A stretch of 64,000 bases of DNA, from the NCBI RefSeq assembly GCF_026967805.1, contig NZ_JAPVBG010000001.1:697143-761142 (forward strand), read 5' to 3'. The notes under the pieces are model-generated. The model was not told the origin of the DNA and did no database searches. It saw nothing but the letters and a program-made list of their open reading frames with translations. Within the stretch, counting starts at the first letter, position 1. Each line of letters begins with the position of its first letter. The translations under genes and the position numbers were made by a program. Source of the stretch: Blastococcus sp. VKM Ac-2987 (lineage in GTDB: Bacteria; Actinomycetota; Actinomycetes; Mycobacteriales; Geodermatophilaceae). Shown here in pieces: positions 59,661-64,000 of the stretch.

Positions 59661-59768
59661 ATGCCGAACGCCATCCCGACGACCACCCTGCGCTGGCCGG
59701 CCGTCGTCGTCTTCCTCCTCGGCACGGCGTCCCTGGTGATGGGCGCACGCGCGATCTCGCGGCGGTGA
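59661..59768 (+). CDS. Possible 35-residue single-pass membrane peptide
   Basis: An ATG-initiated frame encodes a peptide with a hydrophobic segment (WPAVVVFLLGTASLVMGA) flanked by Arg on both sides and ending ISRR. Third positions are GC-rich as in real genes here. A weak GAGG precedes it. It could be a small membrane protein, but a 35-codon frame can also arise by chance. Confidence 0.35.
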   Translation: MPNAIPTTTLRWPAVVVFLLGTASLVMGARAISRR

Positions 59769-59894
59769 GAGCTGCCCCGGGTGGGCACGCGCCGACACGG
59801 AGGCGTGAGCGACCCCCATCCCGGTCTGCCGGCCTCCCCGGACGGCGGACGGCCGACGCGGCCGACCTGGGACGGGGTGACCGGCAGCGGGCCG

Positions 59895-59900
59895 TAGGGT
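59895..59900 (+). promoter_or_regulatory. -10 box of a probable leaderless promoter (MFS gene)
   Basis: TAGGGT ends 6 nt before the GTG at 59907; no ribosome site is present. Confidence 0.5.
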
Positions 59901-59906
59901 CGCCCG

Positions 59907-61064
59907 GTGATCTGGAAGCGCGCCGTGTTCGCGCTCTTCGCCGTGGCAGCGGGCACCAACGTCCCCACCCCGTTGCTGCTGGTCTACCAGGAGCGGCTGG
60001 ACCTCTCGGCCGAGGTGCTGACGGCGCTGTTCGGCTCCTACGCCGCCGGGCTCGTCCCCGCTCTCCTGCTGGCCGGGCCGCTGTCCGACCGCCTCGGCCG
60101 CCGGAAGGTCGCGATCCCCGGCATCGTCCTGTCGGGGCTGGCCTCGCTCGCCTTCGCCGCGGCCGGCGACTCGCTGGCGCTGCTGTTCGGCGCCCGCTTC
60201 GTCCAAGGGGTCGTCAGCGGGATCGTCTTCAGCGTCGGCAGTGCCTGGGTGGGCGAGCTCTCGCGCGCGTCCGGGGAAGGGGCCGGCGGACGGCGGGCCG
60301 CCTTCGCGATGACCGCCGGGTTCTCGCTCGGCCCGCTCACCAGCGGGCTGCTCGGTCAGTACGCGCCGTGGCCGACCGTGCTGTCGTACCTGGTGCACAC
60401 CGTGCTGGTCGCCGTCGGGCTGGCCTTCGCCCTGCGGCTGCCCGAGACGGTCGACCTGCAGCGGGACCGGCCGACCGGGACGGACGCGGCACCCGCCGCA
60501 CCGCTGATCCGGCGGGGCGACGGCGCCCTGCTGGTGACCGTGCTGGCCCCGGTGGCGGTGTGCGTCTACGCGTTCCCCTCCACCGTCATCAGCGCCGTCC
60601 CGCTGCTGGTGGAGCTGCCCTACGGCGGCGTGGCGGTCACCGGCGTGCTGGCCGGCGTGACGCTGGGAGCCGGCACGGTCGTCGCCGGTCTGCAGCGCCG
60701 GCTGGGGACGTGGACGGCGGTCGTCGGCACCGCGCTCGGCGCGCTCGGGTTCGCCGGTGCCGCGTCGTTCGCGGAGAGCGGCGCGCTGGCCTGGCTGGTG
60801 CTCGCCGCGCCGCTGCTGGGCGCGGGCGGCGGGCTGTGCCTGGCCGCGGGGCTCACGCTGGCGGCACGGCTGGCCCCACCGGCCCGCCTCGGCGCCCTGA
60901 CGTCGTTGTTCCTGGCCTGCGCGTACCTCGGCTTCGCGGTGCCGTTCGTCATGGCGGTGGCCGCGCGGGCGACGTCGGCGGCCCTGCCGCTGGCCGTGGC
61001 GGCCGCGGTCACCGCGCTGCTCGCCGTCCGTCTCCTGCCCGTCGCCCGCGCCCGACGGTTGTGA
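59907..61064 (+). CDS. Major facilitator superfamily transporter
   Basis: This 385-residue protein has twelve hydrophobic segments and the MFS motif A loop between segments 2 and 3 (GPLSDRLGRRKVAIPG). A second MFS signature lies near segment 4-5 (SVGSAWVGELS then GRRAAFAMTAGFSLGPLTSGLLGQY). This suits a drug/metabolite proton antiporter. There is no linked regulator. Substrate unknown. Confidence 0.87.
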   Translation: MIWKRAVFALFAVAAGTNVPTPLLLVYQERLDLSAEVLTALFGSYAAGLVPALLLAGPLSDRLGRRKVAIPGIVLSGLASLAFAAAGDSLALLFGARFVQGVVSGIVFSVGSAWVGELSRASGEGAGGRRAAFAMTAGFSLGPLTSGLLGQYAPWPTVLSYLVHTVLVAVGLAFALRLPETVDLQRDRPTGTDAAPAAPLIRRGDGALLVTVLAPVAVCVYAFPSTVISAVPLLVELPYGGVAVTGVLAGVTLGAGTVVAGLQRRLGTWTAVVGTALGALGFAGAASFAESGALAWLVLAAPLLGAGGGLCLAAGLTLAARLAPPARLGALTSLFLACAYLGFAVPFVMAVAARATSAALPLAVAAAVTALLAVRLLPVARARRL

Positions 61065-61071
61065 CGACGCA

Positions 61072-61105
61072 GCGGCGCCCCCTCCCCGGAGGGAGGGGGC
61101 GCCGC
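61072..61105. terminator. Bidirectional terminator between convergent MFS and branched-chain binding-protein genes
   Basis: A perfect 15-bp stem (61072-61086 with 61091-61105) and CGGA tetraloop lie 7 bp after the MFS stop and 13 bp from the other stop. Confidence 0.75.
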
Positions 61106-61118
61106 CGGTCGTGCGGGG

Positions 61119-62363
61119 TCAGCCGGCGATGTCCGCCGCGAACTCGCCCTCGAAGGCGTCCTCGAGGACGGTGGCACCACCGGGCACGTCGGCCGGCTGG
61201 AGGATGAAGCTCTCCAGGCTGGGCGACTGGCCCACCTCGAAGCCGCGGATCGGGACGACGAGGCCGCCGGTGTCGACCTCCTCCAGTTCCTGGAAGGCGG
61301 TCAGGACGCCCTCACGGGTGAGGTCGCCGTTCTCGCAGGCGGCGTCGAGCACCTGCTTCATCATCTCGCTCATGCCGAAGCCGACGACGACGCCCAGGCT
61401 CGGGACGGCGTCGGGGTAGGCCTCCTGGTACTGCTGGAGCAGCTCCGGGTGGGCGTCGAAGGACGACACCGGCGAGGCCACGTACAGGTGGGTCTTCAGC
61501 CACTCGGCGGCCGGGCCCTCGAGCAGGCCGGGCGCGAAGACCGGGTTGCTGCCCAGGATCGGCACGTCCAGCCCCTGCGCAGCGGCGACCGTCGCGACCG
61601 AGGCCGTCTGCCCCGGGGCCACGGTCAGCGCGATGAGGTCGACGCCGGCCGAGTTGAACTGGGTGATCTGGGCGCTCATGTCCTGGTCGGTCGCCTTGAT
61701 CTGCGCCTCGATGACCTCGAGGCCCTTGGCCTCGGCGACGGCCCGGGTGCCCTCGACCCCGTTGGCGCCGTACTCGCCCTCGAAGTAGATGTGGCCGACG
61801 GTGTCGCCCTCCTGGAGGAGCCCCTCCCGGAACAGGTAGTCGTAGCCGTTGGCGATCTCGACGTCGTAGGTGGCCCCCACGACGCCCGTGCCGGGGATCT
61901 CGGTCAGCGTCTTCGACCAGGCCGAGGGGAAGTTGACGATCTGGTCGGACTCGTACTCCGGCGCCAGCGCGGTGTTGATGGGCGACCCGATCGTCTGCTG
62001 CATGGCCAGGACGTTGTCCTGCATCCCGCTGTAGAGCTGGACGCCCTGCTGGGGGACGTACCCGGTGTCCTGGACGTCGAGGGTGACGTCGTAGGTGTCG
62101 CAGACCTGGTTGTTCTGCCAGAACAGCGTGTTGGCGTTGGTGATGTCGTTGCCCAGGGCGGCGAAGACACCGGTGAGGTCGGTGAGCACGCCGAGGTTGA
62201 TCGTCTCGCCCTCGACCCCGACGTCGGTCGTGACGTCGCCGGCGGCCGCTCCTCCCCCGCCGCCGCCGGAGGACTCCGGTGCCTTGGTGCTGCAGCCGGT
62301 GGCGGCCAGGACGAAGCTGGCGGCCAGCATCGTGGCGCCGGTCGAACGCTTGCTGAGTCTCAC
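61119..62363 (-). CDS. Branched-chain amino acid-type ABC substrate-binding lipoprotein
   Basis: This 414-residue protein has a lipoprotein signal (lipobox AATGC near residue 24), a Gly/Ser linker and a type I periplasmic-binding fold: INLGVLTDLTGVFAALGNDI, GVVGATYDVEIANGYDYLF, HIYFEGEYGANGVEG. The LivK/AmiC-like family binds leucine-type amino acids, amides or aromatic acids. The GTG at 62363 follows AAGGGAG and overlaps the livM stop (GTGA). It is last in the livH-livM-binding protein order. Confidence 0.9.
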   Translation of the reverse strand: MRLSKRSTGATMLAASFVLAATGCSTKAPESSGGGGGGAAAGDVTTDVGVEGETINLGVLTDLTGVFAALGNDITNANTLFWQNNQVCDTYDVTLDVQDTGYVPQQGVQLYSGMQDNVLAMQQTIGSPINTALAPEYESDQIVNFPSAWSKTLTEIPGTGVVGATYDVEIANGYDYLFREGLLQEGDTVGHIYFEGEYGANGVEGTRAVAEAKGLEVIEAQIKATDQDMSAQITQFNSAGVDLIALTVAPGQTASVATVAAAQGLDVPILGSNPVFAPGLLEGPAAEWLKTHLYVASPVSSFDAHPELLQQYQEAYPDAVPSLGVVVGFGMSEMMKQVLDAACENGDLTREGVLTAFQELEEVDTGGLVVPIRGFEVGQSPSLESFILQPADVPGGATVLEDAFEGEFAADIAG

Positions 62364-63598
62364 GTGGTGCTCCCTTGGGCTGGTGGATCGGACGGAGTGG
62401 GTTCGCTGGAACGGCTGGGTGTGTCGGGTGGGCGCTCGGTGAGCCGCCCTCCGGGGCGGCGGCGGAACCGGCCGAAGATGCGGTTGGCCAGGCCGGCCAG
62501 GCCGGCGGGCTCGAAGAGGATCACCAGGACGATGGCGAGGCCGAACAGGAACCGGGCCGCCTCTCCGGCCGCCAGTCCCTCGCCCCGGCCCACGAAGGGG
62601 ATCAGGTCGGCGTACCGCTGGAAGATCAGCGGCAGGGCGCTCACGAAGATCGCCCCCAGCACGGCCCCGTTCACCGAGCCGAGGCCGCCCAGGACGATCA
62701 TGGCGAGGTACAGGATGGACAGCTCGAGGCCGAAGGACTCCGGTGCGATGCTGCCGATGCTCAGTGCGTACATCACCCCGGCCAGCCCGGCGTACATCGA
62801 GCTGACCAGGAAGATCCTGGCCTTGTAGCCCTGGACGTTTACGCCCATCACCGACGCCGCGACCTCGCTGTCCCGCTGCGTCTGCAGTGCCCGGCCGGGG
62901 CGGCTGCGCAGCAGGTTGCGGGCGAAGAGGTAGGCCGCCAGCGCCAGGACGAGCCCGAGGTACCAGAGCCGCTCCGCCTCCCGGAAGGGCACGCCCAGCA
63001 CGAACAGCTCGGGGTCCCGGTTGGCGAAGGTGAAGCCGAACAGGGAGAAGCTCGGTGCCGCCCGCCCGTTGAAGCCGCCGGTGACCTCGGTCCAGCTGTT
63101 GAGCACGTGGATGCCGATGAAGACCAGCGCCAGCGACGCCACACCGAGGTAGATCCCGCGCAGCCGGGCCGCGAGGGGGCTGAAGATCAGCCCCGCCAGG
63201 CCCGCGAGGAGGACGCCCACGATCATGCCGATGATCGGCGGCAGACCCAGACCACCGAGCTCGGCGACGCCGAGACCGCCCGGCTCACCGGAGACGTAGA
63301 CGTAGCTGACCGCCCCCACGGCGAGGAAGAAGGCGTGGGCGAGGGAGAGCTGACCACTGGTGCCCACGAGCAGGTTCAGGCCGATCGCGCCCACGATCGC
63401 GCCGAAGGCGGCGAACCCCGTGCGCAGCCAGAACTCCTCCACGTAGAGCGGCAGGGCCAGCAGGACCAACAGGAACGCGACCAGCAGCAGCGGCCGCAGC
63501 AGCGACCGCAACCGGGAGCCGCCACCACCGGCCGACGACTCCGCATCGACGCCCGACCGGTGCGCCCCCTGCGCCGCCGTCATCGTCGACTCAGACAC
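62360..63598 (-). CDS. livM: Branched-chain amino acid ABC transporter permease LivM
   Basis: This 412-residue permease has ~40 cytoplasmic residues and then about nine to ten membrane segments. LivM motifs are present: AIGLNLLVGTSGQLSLAHAFFLAVGA near the N-terminus and AASVMGVNVQGYKARIFLVSSMYAGLAGVMYAL (EAA-like loop) with GGLGSVNGAVLGA in the C-terminal half. It forms the transmembrane channel with LivH. It overlaps livH by 8 bp and the binding-protein gene by 4 bp. ATPase genes (livG, livF) are not in view. Confidence 0.93.
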   Translation of the reverse strand: MSESTMTAAQGAHRSGVDAESSAGGGGSRLRSLLRPLLLVAFLLVLLALPLYVEEFWLRTGFAAFGAIVGAIGLNLLVGTSGQLSLAHAFFLAVGAVSYVYVSGEPGGLGVAELGGLGLPPIIGMIVGVLLAGLAGLIFSPLAARLRGIYLGVASLALVFIGIHVLNSWTEVTGGFNGRAAPSFSLFGFTFANRDPELFVLGVPFREAERLWYLGLVLALAAYLFARNLLRSRPGRALQTQRDSEVAASVMGVNVQGYKARIFLVSSMYAGLAGVMYALSIGSIAPESFGLELSILYLAMIVLGGLGSVNGAVLGAIFVSALPLIFQRYADLIPFVGRGEGLAAGEAARFLFGLAIVLVILFEPAGLAGLANRIFGRFRRRPGGRLTERPPDTPSRSSEPTPSDPPAQGSTT

Positions 63599-64000
63599 GG
63601 GTCAGCTCCTTCGTCCCGAACAGGCCGGAGGGCCGGAACATGAGGACCGCGATCATCACGATGAAGGGGACGACGGCGCTGAAGCCGCGGCCGAGGAAGA
63701 GCAGCTGGTCCTGGTAACCGGCGGCCATCGCCTCGGCGATGCCGATGAGGAGCCCGCCGACGAGCGCGCCCCCCGTCGAGTCCAGGCCTCCGAGGATCGC
63801 CGCCGGGAAGGCCCGCAGCGCGACGGCGTACGCCGTCGGGCTGACGCCCGGGGTGGGCGAGCCGACGAGGAAGAGCGCCGCGACGGCGGCGAGCACGCCG
63901 GCGACCACCCAGGCCAGCGCGGAGACCCGCCCCTGCCGGATGCCCATCAGCGCCGCCGTCTCGCCGTCCTCCGCCGAGGCGCGCATCGCGATGCCCCAGC
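63591..64000 (-). CDS. livH: Branched-chain amino acid ABC transporter permease LivH, C-terminal part
   Basis: Only the last ~136 residues are present; the frame is open to the right edge (…WGIAMRASAEDGETAALMGIRQGR). RASAEDGETAALMGI is the EAA-like coupling loop of LivH, followed by AFPAAILGGLDSTGGALVGGLLIGIAEAMAAGY and PFIVMIAVLMFRPSGLFGTKE, the standard C-terminus. Its stop lies inside livM's start region (8-bp overlap). Confidence 0.93.
   Translation of the reverse strand, partial: WGIAMRASAEDGETAALMGIRQGRVSALAWVVAGVLAAVAALFLVGSPTPGVSPTAYAVALRAFPAAILGGLDSTGGALVGGLLIGIAEAMAAGYQDQLLFLGRGFSAVVPFIVMIAVLMFRPSGLFGTKELTRV

Overview
The window is very GC-rich, with dense genes, frequent GTG starts, 1-8 bp start/stop overlaps, an F420 biosynthesis gene (fbiC), a DEDDh oligoribonuclease and mycobacterial-type acyl-CoA carboxylase genes. 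This fits a high-GC actinobacterium. A soil or rock dweller of the Geodermatophilaceae type (Blastococcus, Geodermatophilus, Modestobacter) is my best guess, by inference only. There is no sign of phage, insertion sequence or CRISPR.

Region 1 (1-15.5 kb) is catabolic. It opens with the N-terminal part of a peptide-type ABC binding lipoprotein, divergent from an XRE-cupin regulator, followed by three amidohydrolase genes overlapping in one operon. Next comes what looks like a complete set of upper-pathway genes for tryptophan breakdown through kynurenine and 3-hydroxyanthranilate. Block A (minus strand, 10553 to 5913) encodes tryptophan 2,3-dioxygenase, kynureninase, kynurenine 3-monooxygenase and ACMS decarboxylase. 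Block B (minus strand, 15279 to 11184) encodes aminomuconate-semialdehyde dehydrogenase, 4-oxalocrotonate decarboxylase, a RidA-type aminomuconate deaminase, 3-hydroxyanthranilate dioxygenase and an HGGFW-type kynurenine formamidase. Together they would convert tryptophan to 2-oxopent-4-enoate; the last steps (hydratase, aldolase, acetaldehyde dehydrogenase) are not here. An Lrp/AsnC regulator lies between the blocks, and a similar palindromic element lies in front of each block.

Region 2 (15.5-23.6 kb) holds a broken class A beta-lactamase gene, fbiC, an alpha/beta hydrolase, two small cupins, a quinone-reductase-like enzyme and a DUF885 protein. Several of these genes have a TANNNT box 6-7 nt before the start codon, as expected for leaderless transcripts.

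Region 3 (23.8-29.3 kb) is an accD-accA-acyl-CoA dehydrogenase operon of the methylcrotonyl-CoA carboxylase (leucine breakdown) type. It is divergent from a TetR gene, with two matching palindromes in the shared promoter.

Region 4 (29.3-47.3 kb) is mixed: two membrane proteins, orn, tRNA-His, a secreted polysaccharide-lyase-like protein, a dehydrogenase plus acetoacetate-decarboxylase pair, a 5'-nucleotidase-like enzyme, pgi, a SulP transporter with MerR regulator, an AI-2E family protein and a universal stress protein overlapping an alanine/glycine symporter.

Region 5 (47.3-54.5 kb) is a fatty-acid beta-oxidation block: TetR, FadB-like, thiolase, acyl-CoA dehydrogenase, and a divergent acyl-CoA ligase with a 22-bp palindrome between them. 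Region 6 (54.5-64 kb) holds a MoaD/ThiS-like protein with a BNR-repeat protein, an L,D-transpeptidase lipoprotein, tRNA-Lys, an MFS exporter and a branched-chain amino acid ABC system (livH, livM, binding protein) cut by the window end.
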